Positions 1 through 12,839 of a stretch of 64,000 nucleotides of DNA are shown in pieces. The position numbers and the translations under genes were made by a program. Source of the DNA: Vigna angularis (taxonomy: Eukaryota; Streptophyta; Magnoliopsida; Fabales; Fabaceae); the NCBI RefSeq assembly GCF_016808095.1, contig NC_068972.1, positions 558,001-622,000 of the forward strand, written 5' to 3'. Position 1 is the stretch's first letter; each line of letters begins with the position of its first letter. A model generated the notes under the pieces. The model had not been told where the DNA came from and made no database searches. It saw only the letters and a program-made list of their open reading frames with translations.

Positions 1-3000
1 TTGCTTCACTTGCTCCCACATATAATCTCTCTCCTCGGTCACTTTGGGCAATTTTCCCCTCATCATTGTCAATTCCCTGTTAGACTGTTGCAGATCATTT
101 TGAAGGCAATTTCTACTCTCATCTTTCTTCAACATCTGCCTCAACAATTTTTCCAGGAGATTGGTTAACAGGCTTAAGTAATAGCAATTGAAAAAACTAC
201 CCAGTTATCCCACAAGACAACAATAACGACATGCCACCATGTATAAACATTCATTAGATGAGTTTAATAAACAAATTTCAATACTCTTGTGGGTTAGGCT
301 AGACTAACCTGAAGTTCGAGGTCCTTCAACTTGTGAGTTAAGCTTGAAAGATTATCCAAAGCATTTTGCATCTCAGATCTAAGTATGTCGTTTCCTCTCA
401 CTGCTGTAGCAAGTTCAGCTTCCATCTGCTCAGCTTGGAGCTCTTTAGAGTACAGTTTCTCTCTTAATAAGCTCGTCAACAAACATTCTGCTTTAAGTTC
501 AGTTCTTAATGTATCCTATACAAGTATCAACATAATCGACATGAATTTTCAATGAACAAATTCTGTAAAACAGATTTAAAATAAATCAACACGCAGACAG
601 TAGAACAGAGGTTTCACAATTTAATTCCATTAAGTAAAACTTTCTGAAGAAATTTACCTCAGATAATTGATCATTTATCGTGGCTAGTTTACCAGCCTCT
701 ATACACTCTGATTGAAATTTGGAAGTCAATGGATTTGACTTATCTTTCAACAAAGAAGACATCGTCTGCAAACTCCTTGCTAAACCCTCAGTGCCACTTT
801 TGAGCCCCTGAATTTTAGTTTCAGATTCAACAATAAATTGCCCATCTAAACCATTTCCAATCACTTCTTGATCCAGCTGGACATTTTGGCGAAGATGGTT
901 TCCTTTACCTTTAACGAATTCCAGTAATTTTGAACACAAGTATGTGCTTTCATTTAGCATTGTTAGGCCTTGATTCTGAAGGCAGTAGATGCGAGCCCAT
1001 AGTTCTTTATCTAGTCTATAAGTAGTAGCAACACATTCTTTCCTGTCACCTTTCAACCGATTCAAGAGCATTATATTCTCATGGCGAAGAGAATCTGCCT
1101 CAAACCTGCAAGACTCCAACTCCTTTCTCAAGGCAAGTTCCACTCCAGTCAATCTCATTTGCTCCATTCGCATTTTTGCAGTGTGCTTGTCAGCACTCTC
1201 CATGGGTTGGGTTTTATGAAGCTCCTCGCTAAACCCATCTTGTAATCCAGTTATTGACTTCTCTTGCTCACTGCAAGTTCTTAATAACCTTGTCAGAGAC
1301 TTGTGTAACTCCTTGCACTCCTTCTCCTTCTCTTCAAAATTTCTTAGGATACAATCCCTGTTTTCTTCTGATACCTTATATTTTTCTTGTAGTTCCAATA
1401 GATTTTGCTGCAAACCCAGAATTTCCTTTTTCATTATCTCTGTGTTATCAGTCAATGCCTTGAGTTGTTGGTCAGTATACGCCATCACACTTTTGCTTTC
1501 CATTTCCCTCTCACTTAAAGAGGAGACTTCCCTTTGAAGTGACACATTCTGCTCCGCAAGCTCTCTAACTCGCTCACGGAGCCTTTGCTCCTCTAACTGG
1601 TATTTCTCAAGTTTAAACGACCAGTCACTTGACCTCCTGTCCAATTCCTTCTCCAATGCTGACTGCATCTCATTCTTTTCTTTTTCTAGTCTCTGAGTCC
1701 GATAATCAAGTTCTGTTTTGACACGGCTAAGTTCTTCTCTGGCGGAGACTCTGTCAGAAATTTGAGACCTTAGATGGGTTGAAACTTCCAGAGCCAAACT
1801 TATTTTCTCCTCTAGTAGATGTCTGATTGTCTGAATCAGTACTGACACATCATAACTACCATCAGGAAAAAAGCTTTCTCGTTCCAGTTTCTTTGAAAGA
1901 AGAATAACCCTCTCCTCAGCCTCCTTTGATCTTCTTATTAGGTCTGCATCCGCATCCTCTTCAGGTTCATCACAGCTTAAACCCTCAAAATTGCCATCGA
2001 TGCCATGATAGCCATTTGTCATTCTGTAGGGCTCATCCAACAAATTATTTTTAGGCCGAGTATCATCAAAATCAGAGTCATAGTGTCCATTAACAGATCT
2101 AGAATATATATCTTCAATTGTGATTGGATTATCAGTGTTAACATTCTGCGAACATGTCTTCGGGATATCACATGACTGAGAAAGTCTCTCAATCACATTT
2201 TTTGCAAGACTTCTCGGGGACTCTGGTCCAACACAATTTTCTGCCCAATCTCGGGATGAGAACCGATGGCGTGGAACTTTAGCTTCTCTAAATGAATGAA
2301 CCCTTGGTTTGTCTTTGATTCCCTGAGTTGGTGAATTAGGTGCTGTAAGCTGAACTTTTGGAGGAAGCTTCATACCATAGCTCCCATGTCTACTATTATT
2401 TCTTTGTGAATTGTTCCTGGGCCTACTTTCCTCCGGATGCTGCTCTCCATCAATGTAACGATCAACAACCTTACTTGAAATGTTGCTGGAACAAGTGGAT
2501 GAGTTCCCAGATGACTCGTGATGGGATCTTGAAGAACTGGTAGACCCAGGTCTCTCGTATCTGTGCGAATTCTGGACAGAAGAAACTTGGGTTGTCTTGT
2601 CCCGCTTTTGTTTCTCATAGTTAGGAGCCTGACAACTGATATATACACACAGAAAGTTCAACCAAAATAAATATGTGCAAAATGTAGCCAATACAACGTG
2701 GAATAAGCTTCAGTTCAGTCAACAATATGCTTCAAAAGTTAGGTTATCAAGTCTCACCGAGATGAACGCTCAAATTGATGATATGGATCACTAACAATGC
2801 TACTTGAAGGAGACCTGGTTGGATCTCTGAACTGGCAAGCAGATGACGACAGTGACCTGCTCCTTCTAAGATCTGGAACACCAGAAGAACTCTGATCATC
2901 AGAAACATTTTTTCGAGTTTTGGAGAACAAGCCCTTCGAGCTCTGGAAATAATCATCAGCTTTACCGTAAGCTTGATTGTTCATTCCAATCTCGGAAACA

Positions 3001-3098
3001 CTGTCCCATGCCTTTTGCTTATTTGTTGATTTCGGCGGAGTTGCATTGTTATTTCCACTGCTAGACGCAGAAGATTTGAAAAAGAATAGTTTCTTCAT
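1..3098 (-). CDS. Large coiled-coil protein, 5' part of gene (At3g55060/At2g39300-like)
   Basis: Four coding exons read on the minus strand: 3098-2758, 2635-658, 515-309 and 135-1, the last continuing past the window edge. All junctions are GT/AG and phases agree, giving at least 887 residues. The start MKKLFFFKSS is typical of a plant-specific family of unknown function that I match from memory to At3g55060 and At2g39300. Residues 1 to about 340 are Ser/Asn/Arg-rich and look disordered. From about residue 340 to the edge the protein is almost continuous heptad-like coiled coil rich in Glu, Lys, Leu and Gln. I see no transmembrane segment or catalytic motif. A structural or cytoskeleton/scaffold role is inference only. 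Exon 2 is joined at the first of two possible AG acceptors because only that one keeps frame (residues SSR then CQAPNY). Confidence 0.85.
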
Positions 3099-3928
3099 GC
3101 GTTAAACCTTCCCTACAATCACTGCCACAAGCTCATCAAATCTCAGCTTCCGGAGATTTCCAGGACCAAGGCAGATGACAGCCTACTACAGAAAAGCAAA
3201 ACAGAAAAATAAAAAAGTAAAACAAGATTATACAAACCAGTGCCGCAAACCCACCAATTGGAAAAGGAGAATAAAACAGAAGAAAGAAGAAAGGAGAAGA
3301 TCACACTAAGGAGTAGCAGAAAAACACGTTACACCTAAGAGAAACACCGATTATTTGATTTCAACAACGTTCACTTTTTCAAAATAAAAATTAAACAAAA
3401 AATATCAAAACGCAACGGATACGACCAGGCATTATTAATTAATTAGTAAGAATATATCCAGCCAACAACCAAGCTGATGCAGTGAACGAAAAGACGACAT
3501 TATCCTCAACCCAAACCTTGCCCGTTACAAACAAAAACCCTGTTTCTTGGATTCATACGACAAACATGGTCCGATTATTAATCAATTCCATCAAGTAAAC
3601 AATAACAACACCATAAACCATACAAAAGAAAACGTATTATCGCAGACCCACATCCTAAAACCATCCAATTTTCTCATAAATTACTCAGAAAAGAATAAAG
3701 AAAAGCTAAAAACAGAAAGGAAACAGTGGTGTGCCCAGTTTCCTTGCTCCACAAAGCCTGAATTGCATAACCCTAAAAGAAAGAAAACCTGAAATTCAGG
3801 GTTTTGCTGACGTGAGTGAGGTGGAGAAAAAGTGAAACCAACTTTTCCAATTCCAATTGTCCTTTATCAACTTTCCCAGGAGACACAAACTCAACAAAAA
3901 GAAAAAAAAATGTCCAAACACAAGATAT

Positions 3929-3975
<47 letters not shown>

Positions 3976-4060
3976 CTCACAGGGTTTCAAACGGTAAAAG
4001 AAGATTGCGCAGACGAACAATTCGAAATTGAAAGGAAGCAGAGGTTTTTAATTGTGGAGT
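3099..4060 (-). promoter_or_regulatory. 5' leader and probable promoter region of the coiled-coil gene, with (AG)20 tract
   Basis: The region upstream of the start codon holds no convincing protein. It contains an uninterrupted AG tract at 3933-3972, which reads as CT on the transcribed strand. CT tracts are frequent in plant core promoters and 5' leaders, so this is a plausible leader or promoter element. Splice-like sequences between 3180 and 3960 suggest a possible intron in the leader, but I cannot fix its ends. Short open frames here on both strands come from the dinucleotide tract and are not genes. Confidence 0.45.
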
Positions 4061-5263
4061 TAAGAAAAATTACACACAAAAACGAAGGTTTGACTGAGAA
4101 ATTGTAACCGATAATATGATTGGTATGAAAAGTGAATTTGAAAAATGGAATTGAAATGGGAAATTAATGATTTTGCCTTAAAGATTGAGATTTAATGATT
4201 AAGAATGAGGAGTGTGAAGAGCATTGGAAGTGAAGCAGTGAGTGGGAATATTGGGAAAAGACGAAGGGCAAAAGGGTCATGAAATTAAATTCAAAAGCTT
4301 CGTATGCCGCGCGGAATGTGCGGTCCAAGATAGGAGCGTTCTTTGGTTGGATCATGCGCAGCCTTCCCCTGTCGTTTCACTACTGGGGCCCACACTTTAA
4401 CTTTTCTAAATATTTTTAATTTACTTAATTATTTTTTTCTAAACCAGCACGCTTGGACAGATAAGATTTTATTGATTCAAATATTTATCTGAATGGCTTT
4501 CGGTTTTGGTCCGTAGTTAAAAGAAAACAAAACGTTACAATTCCGTGTTCTAACCTAATCTTCCAAATTTGATAGACTTTATATTAATTAGATTATTATT
4601 ATATTTTTATTATTTCAATAAAATAATGATTATTTTAATTATTCCTTTTTAGTCTTTAAAATTGTCTATAATTTCAGTTCCATGGAAAAAAATTCAGAAT
4701 TCGGTCCGAAACTGAAAGTCAAATTTTGATTATAAATAATAAATCATATTATTGAACTAAATACGTTTAGATAATAAAACTCAACTGTGCTGTATACTAA
4801 AAAAATTCGCAATTTACATGCATTTCTCTTTATATATATTGATGGAAAAAAATAAAGAGAATAAATCACTTTTTTTTTTAAAGGTGAAATTATAGACCAC
4901 AAATATCTCGCATTGATGACAATTATTTTAAACTTCAATCTAACAGGATGGCAATTGTATATCAAACACAAATTAAAAATTATTTATCAAGCTAAAATCA
5001 TTTTGTGTAAGTTGATCGAGAATTTTAAAAATCATATGTATTTTTTCATCAAAAATAATTATTATATGAGAAGTTGAAGTGTTATTTATTAAAATTTAAT
5101 CACTTATGTAAAAAATTACTTAATATTTCTGATATATTTAGTTCTAAATATGTTGACAATTTAGGTTTAATGTGATTTAAATGTTTTTTTCTATTTTTAT
5201 CTTTTGAGATATTTTTTAAGAATAAAATATATTTAAAATAAAATTATAGTATCTAAAACAATC

Positions 5264-5265
<2 letters not shown>

Positions 5266-5345
<80 letters not shown>
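5266..5345. repeat. (AT)40 microsatellite
   Basis: Perfect alternating TA/AT run of about 80 bp. A second, shorter AT run lies at 5516-5543. Both sit in gene-free DNA. Confidence 0.95.
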
Positions 5346-5348
<3 letters not shown>

Positions 5349-5515
5349 GGTTTGTTAAAGTGTATCAAATTTTAGTTGATAAAAATATTTATATATTATG
5401 TTTTTTAAGTTTTAAGATTAAGAATATTTGAATAATTTGTAATTTTTTTATTTTAAATTAAAAATAAAAGTTATTAAAATATCCATATAAATATGTATTT
5501 GTTTATGAATAGGAA

Positions 5516-5546
<31 letters not shown>

Positions 5547-6356
5547 CAACTTGAAACTAAAATACTTATAATAAAGATTAGAATTAAAAAATGACATTCA
5601 CCTTAAACCAAATTAGTTGGTCTGGTTATATGTTAAATGTAATTTATTTATCATACAAATGCGTGTTTTTTTAATAGAGTCAAAAGCTTGAACCTCAGCT
5701 TTACGATGCATGGAGCATACTGATATTATTAGAACCTTTTTTTTCTTGGACGATGATGCAACTTTATTTTCAAGGATGAATAAAGTTAATCGTTATAATG
5801 ATGTTAAGATTGTTATTTAATATTTCTTTTGACCTTTTTTTAATGTTTCTTCTCTCCACTTTCTCTTGAGCTTTGGTTTGTTCTATTTTAATATACATAT
5901 TCGTCAACCCAATAAAAAGAAAGTATCGAATTTAACTGTTTTCCAAAATCATTTGTGTTTTATACTTTTAAGTAATTACTTAAAATTACCTTACAAACAA
6001 ATTTGCAAGTATTTAGTTTTAGATTAACTATCTAATTGTGTGTAATAATTTATGACTAAATAAATAATATTTACATTATATCAATATCATTTAAATTCAA
6101 ATATATAGCTCTCTACCATTTCATGAAATAGATACATAATGTCTAAAATTAAATATAGAAAAGGAAAGTGTCGTGAAAATAATAATAAATAATAATAGAA
6201 AAACATCTTGTTTATATTGGTGTATTTTTAGTATCATAATACATATTTTAATTGTGCCTTATCGTGATACATTGAACGTAATTTCTAACATGTGTATTGA
6301 GAATGATTCAAATATGAAATATTGATAAATAAAAATTATAAATGCAGTTGATTTTG

Positions 6357-6446
6357 ATAAATTATTATTTTATATTAACAATAAGTAGGAAACAACTGTA
6401 ATAAATTATTATTTTATATTAACAATAAGTAGGAAAAAAACTGTAA
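6357..6446. repeat. Direct tandem duplication, 44-bp unit
   Basis: Two adjacent near-identical copies at 6357-6400 and from 6401, each starting ATAAATTATTATTTTATATT and continuing through ACAATAAGTAGGAAA. The second copy has a few extra A residues near its end. It looks like a recent local slippage or duplication event. Confidence 0.85.
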
Positions 6447-9439
6447 ATATAGTTTTTGAAATGAAATTGTAATTTTAGTACATCGTTAATATAAAAATTT
6501 ACACTCTCAAAAATTAGTATAAACATGAATTTTAATATAATTACTAAAAAAAAAAATTTATCGGATTATAGTTCACAGAAAACTACAATGATGTCAAATG
6601 TTTTCATCCGAAAAAAAATCATTGTTTAAAAAAATCATAAATATTTATACAAATAATTATTAAAAAATAAGAAAATTAATTTTAAGAAGATCTTACCGAA
6701 TATTATTTGTCTTCTTTCTATACTTTTTTATGCATCTTTTAAAAATAGAAAGGAAGTATAAGTTTCAAAGTAGATGATAGATGAGATATAGTAACTAATC
6801 TATCAACAAAATTAAAATTAAGATTTTTTCGTTATATATGTGAATATAAAAAGAAAATTCTAAAGACAAATTTTTATTATAACGAAATTAAAAAATAGTT
6901 TTGAAGACAAAATTATCAACTAGAAGGAATAAATAAATAATTCCGAAAACCAACCCACAGTTTCTTTTAACTATTGTTATGATTTTTTTTTTCTTTTTAT
7001 AAATATAATAGTTTCACATCTATCAAAATAATTTAAATACATTTTACTTTTATAATTCTATAAAATATTTAAAAAAATCATACAAAAAAATAAATTTCAA
7101 AACAAATAATATAGTAGATAATTTAATTGAACCTAACAACATTATCTAATATACTTTTAAATTAGAACATATAATAGTATTGGCATTGGATGATAAGATA
7201 GAAAGGAACAAACTACAGTTTTTTTTTCAACTGACTCTAATTAATTTATAATATAACGAAACATCAAAGTTATTTGAAAATGGGTATTTTATTCTTCAAC
7301 AAATTGAATATAAGAATCACAAAAATAAACAGAAAGAATGATTGTGGACATCATGCACCAGCTGCAAGAGGAATCATTTTCACCCTAATCATTATTATTA
7401 TTAACATAACAAAAGGTACCAAATTTAAAAGGTTATGCCACGCATAATTATGTTTCATGAAAGAACAACACCACCAGGAAAAGAATGGATATGGATTCCA
7501 TGTTTCAATTTTTTTTTCTTGTAATTTTTCTATTCATTCTAAACACATATGGTTGAAAGTGTCGTATCATTGACATAAAACTAATTTAAAATATATAAAT
7601 AAGCGTAAATTTAACTTTAAAAATTAATTTTGTAGTATTATTGAATTAAATTTAAAGTCTGCATTTAATATATATATATATATATTATTGTTAAATCATT
7701 TAATAATACCAATTTATATTTGTAGGGAATATTTTAAGTAATATTTATAGTCAGTTATGTGTTTTGTTATTAAAAGATTTCGGATTATGAGAAGAAATAG
7801 TATATAATTTATTTTCACCAAAAAAAGAAGAATATATAAGCATCATGACTGATTAAAAAAAATAATGATATTTTAATAATACTTTTTTAACAATATTTTA
7901 ATATTATTTACGTATCATTTTATGATTTGTTTAAAATTATTTTATAATTAATAATAATAATATAAACTAATCAGATAATTATACAGATAATATTAAAATA
8001 TTGTAAAAAAATTAAATTATTTAAAAAGAATGGTAGAACGGTGATTGATGACGGAGGGGTCATGGGCACGATTGACGGAGCATTATGATTGGTGAAAAAG
8101 AGCATAAATCTTCCCTTTCACTTCTCAGACAAAGAGTGCACAGATATACTATTCAGACACTTTTACATTTACTTTATTTACTGTTACAAAATCTTTGTCT
8201 TATTTATGCCATGTTTTACAAAATTATTTTATATATTGACAGGAAAACATATATTTACAATACATATTATAAAAATAAAATAATTATAAAAAAGCAAGTC
8301 TTTTATTTTTTAAAAGAAAAAAATAATAATAAATAAACGATTATAAAAAATTTATACATGTCAAAAGTATTATTATTTTTTATTTTCTTTTTAACTTATT
8401 ACTCAAATTAGCATCATTTCACTTTTATACTAAAATTCTAATTTCTTTTTATCAAGTATAAATCTCTTTCAACAAGTTATTCCTCTCCAATGTGAAAGTA
8501 TTTTATTTAATTTACAGTATATATTATACATATGTTGTGTGTGAAACTTCTAAAATATTTAACGTGATAAAAAAAGTCATTTAACCTTATTTTATCACAA
8601 TTCAAAAGTACAAGAATTCATGAAAAATTATATGGTAGTTAAATTATGTTTAATGTATTGAGTATAAAAAAATATATATCTTAATCATGTTGCACTCTAA
8701 ATTAAATTAATTAAAATATTAAACAATGTGAAGTTAAAAAATATTTTGTATTATATTTTGTAAAACATATATAAAGAATTACCATAATATAAAAATCGAG
8801 TTAAATATTAGAAAAAAAAGTAACATTTAATATATATTTTTGTTGTAGTCGTTGTAAGAAATTATGTTTGGTATAATTAAAATTATAATTATATTATAAC
8901 TTAAGTTTAATTTGTAAACATTACGAGTTTATTATAATTTATATGATAAAAACAATTATATATATTAATTGAGTATAATATAACGATCAGGATAAAAAAA
9001 AATGGTCAACTCCATTCAAAATAGGATGGAACTCCATTAAACATTGCATATATTTGATTTTTAAATCTCATTTTGTTCACCAAAAACATTATATATCTAA
9101 ATATATGCCTATAAATCATAAGTTTTTGACATGAAAATCTTATATAAGATACTGGTCTTGTATAAATTACATTTTATTAAATATTTCTGATAGTCCCAAG
9201 TTGTTACAATGTTAACATTGTCTTCTGGCATTAGATTCACCCAATAGCTCCTACTCCGACTCATCAAAATGTTTGGTAACACAGATTCGCGTTTTGAAAT
9301 TATAAACTGTGGACATTACATGAGTGTGTCTCCCATGTCCCTACTCAAACGTTTGTGTCTCCCATATCTTTATACACAAAATGCTCAAGATGTCGTCTAA
9401 CCGTTTCGTTATCAACCCAAAAACATATCAATAATTTTA

Positions 9440-9660
9440 TACCCCCACCTTGTAACAATAAGTATCTAAAATAAGTGAGGTGTAAATCTCACCTTACAAT
9501 CCGATTTTGTGGAGTTAAGTTAGGCTTAAAGTCTATGACTAACATAGTTAGAGTCTATCCTAGCGAGTCCTAAGTGAACATTTCTGTTTCCACCCGTTGT
9601 CAGACTGTTATCGGATTAGACTTAAAACTCACTTTCTGTTTGTGTGATTATGTTATGTCA
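9440..9660. repeat. Possible dispersed legume-type repeat remnant
   Basis: This stretch is less AT-biased than its surroundings and contains TCTCACCTTACAATCCG and GAGTTAAGTTAGGCTTAAAG, phrases I associate with a dispersed repeat common in legume intergenic DNA. Related wording (TTAAGGATTTTAAGG, GACTTTAAG, AGTGAGTTTTAGAT) recurs at 28364-28470 and 31548-31650. I cannot see ends or target duplications, so the class is unknown. Confidence 0.35.
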
Positions 9661-10329
9661 TTATATTAATTAATATAATATTGAGTTTTTTGTTTTAGCT
9701 ATCATAATTTAGTTTGATTTAAGAGGGAAAATGTCGTTTCATGGATGAAATAAACTATAAACAATAAAATAAATAAAAAGGATGTTCATCAATTAATCGT
9801 GCATGCAAATTATGACTTATGCAATTTAACATTCTTCTTTGTGTTTGGATAGTTTTTGTATGAAAAAAAGAAGAAGAGTATTTTGATATATATAATGTTG
9901 ACAATATTTTAATACAGTCAGTACACGTGTTATTTTAATAATTATCATTATTTAATTATTATTGTACTAATGTACTTTAAACTTAGTGAAAAAATGATAT
10001 ATTTATTATGTTAAAATATTGTGAAAAAAATTTATATTAACTATCATTATTTATTTTTATATATATCCATAAACTCTCTCTGTATCCCATATTAAAAAAG
10101 TTTATTTTTACGCTTTTTAGAAGTAAAAAAAGTGAATTTGAAAATATAATTTATGGAGTGCGAGAAGAAGCTGCGGTGAGATGACTTTAACATCCACCCA
10201 AACCCAACAAATGTTTGGTTGTTACATTCTGCATCCATCAAATTTATTCATGTGTTATTACTCTTGATTTTATTCTCCAAAATACCTTAAATCATTTAAA
10301 TCATTTTCTGAAAATATTTTCTGAAAGGA

Positions 10330-10493
10330 TAATGATACTTTGACAACATTTTAATACAATCTACGTATCATTCTGTGATTGATCCACTCTACAATCAATA
10401 ATAATAATCATTAACACTAACATGGATCAATCACAGAATGATACGTAGATAGTGTTAAAATGTTGTCAAATAAATATTGTCAAAGTATCATTA
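10330..10493. mobile_element. Foldback MITE, about 164 bp
   Basis: The two halves are inverted copies. The left arm begins TAATGATACTTTGACAACAT and continues through TACGTATCATTCTGTGATTG. The right arm carries the reverse complement and ends GTCAAAGTATCATTA. A short AT-rich loop lies around 10400-10425. A TA target-site duplication is possible but cannot be separated from the terminal bases. Degenerate relatives with the same wording occur at about 7860-7990 and 9893-10050. The superfamily is not certain. Confidence 0.8.
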
Positions 10494-12839
10494 TTCTTTT
10501 TCAAATACACTTTTTCACTTTTCCGAAGACATTTAACCTATTCTTATTTTGGAAAAAAATTCCTTCAAACTTAGACGGGTGCAGCAAGAAAATTGATGGG
10601 GCTGCGTAAATAATATTTCAAATACTTTTATTTTGTTGTTCGTAAATTTTCACATAATCTGGACCAATTAACCAGAAATTCACTAGCAACTTTTTTACTT
10701 TTACTGATTACACTCTCTTTTATACTAATGCACACTCCCTTTTCTTTTTGTTCCATGCGCTGTTCCATTGAATACACTTTTTAAATAGACTGAATTTGGT
10801 TGATGAATGATATACTAATTCAATTTATAATTATATGAATGTATTTTTTGAATTTATGACACATGGTTAAAAAGAAACCATTTTGTTTGTTACAATTTTA
10901 CTAAATGAATATGACTATATGTATTTACTGATTTATTCTTTTAGCATTTAAGTACTTATACAATTACACATATTATGAAGGATCGTGATATTTTAATATT
11001 TCTTAACAAAGAAAAATACCCACTTAAAAATTTAAAATAATAATATTTTAATTATATTTTTTATTCTTTAACTTAAAATGTTAACATACATTATCATACA
11101 TGTATATTTTAGATATTTTTTTCATGCTAATAAGATTTTAATTTTTGTTACTAGTGAAACTTTGATGACATTTTAACTCCAACTTCTTGTAAATAGATAC
11201 AAATATTATTTTAGTGTTAAGGATTCTTATGCTATAGTCTTGTATGTAAACTCAAAATCCTTCTTATTCCTCCTCTGAAGTTCATTTCCTAAATTTATCA
11301 GGACAAAAAATACACTCCAAATAAAAATAAGTTTTATTTTATTTTTGTTTAGTATGAAAAGAAAAAGAAAATGACAATTATTTTTGTTTTTTTTAAATCA
11401 ACTTACTATTATTTTATTATAAAATTCATAGGTTATAAAAACAGTTAAATGTTTTAATTTTAATATAATAAAAAAATTAATCAAATTTTAAGTCTCTCAT
11501 AAATTTATATATTTTAATTAAACTTTTATTATTATTTTATTTATTAGTATTAAATTTTTTATATTTTTTAATTAAGTTTCTATATTTTTATATACTTATT
11601 TTCACTAATTTAATTATTGTTTTCGTATCTTAACATAATTCACATATTATAAAATGTAAAACTTTATAATTAATATAAAATATTATTTATGACTTAAAAA
11701 TTAATTAATTCTATAATTTTTCTTATTTAATATATACATAATAATTATTTTAATCATTCATAAAATATTAAATTAAATTAATAAAACTTTAGTTTTTATA
11801 CTATTTTTTTTCTTATGTTGAAACTGAATTATATTAATAATTATTTTAGTAAAAATATATTTATATTAAAAGCTTAAAATTTGTGAATGTTCCACATTTA
11901 AGGCCAAACAATAAATTATTCAAAAATTATTTATATAACAAATTCTTATTCTACTAATTTATTTCATAGTCAATTCAAAGCAAATCAATTTAGTTTACAA
12001 GTTGGTTTACCCAATTAAAACCAAGTTAACTCAATTCACTTTATTGTAAATAAGAAATTTTATAATTTTGTTCCATTTACATAAATTAATAAATTAGCAT
12101 GTTAACTCACTAATAATATTTAAATATTTAAATTATTTTTTATATTTATTGAATAAAAAAATTAAATAAAGAGACTCGAATCTAATTGAGTCAAGTAAAC
12201 CAAATTAATTGAAAATGTTAATTTTTTTCGATCCAACCAATTCAAAACTATAATAAACGACAGATTGTATACAATATATTTCTATAATCTAAATAATATA
12301 GTTATAAATATGTAGTAGTTTATTATATATTATACTATAATACTAAATAATTTATACATATATGGAGGGATTCAAATTTTTTCGTATATATACATATTTA
12401 TATACTAATTTTAAGTAACTGTTATTTTAATCTAAAATAATTATATTTTATTTTATCTTTTAATAACAGTTAATTTAAATTTAATTATTTTTTAAATTAA
12501 TATAATTAATTGATATCTTTAATATTTATTTTTAAAATTTAAATAATTATTTATTTTTATAACTATTTCTAATAAAAAAAATTATAGTTTAATAAATTTT
12601 TACTAGAATAAAAAAAAATGTGTTTGGTAATATAAAGTTGAGAGTAATAACTTAATAATTTAATTTTAAAAACTTAATTTATCAGACTCTTCATCTTCTT
12701 CCAAGTAACTCCTATACTCTCTGTTCTTATTTCTTGCCCTATCCGTTCGTTTTCTGTCCCATCTGCAAACCCTAACGCCATACCAATTTGATTCGAAGCA
12801 GAAAAAAAGTGAAATTGGAGTTTCAGAGACGAAAAGAAA

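Larger units (their letters stand above)
4061..12660. other. AT-rich intergenic spacer, about 8.6 kb
   Basis: No supported gene on either strand. The sequence is strongly AT-rich with many short A or T runs. It contains (AT)n microsatellites, a 44-bp tandem duplication, one clear foldback MITE and several degenerate relatives, and a repeat-like stretch near 9440-9660; these are listed separately. The stretch 12000-12250 resembles other AT-rich repeat remnants at 23120-23740 and 46130-46240, with alternating motifs such as gactcaa and ttgaatt. Confidence 0.7.

Noticed and set aside
3796..4107. Open frames with Leu/Ser or Arg/Glu repeats
   Set aside because: Products of the AG/CT microsatellite on each strand.
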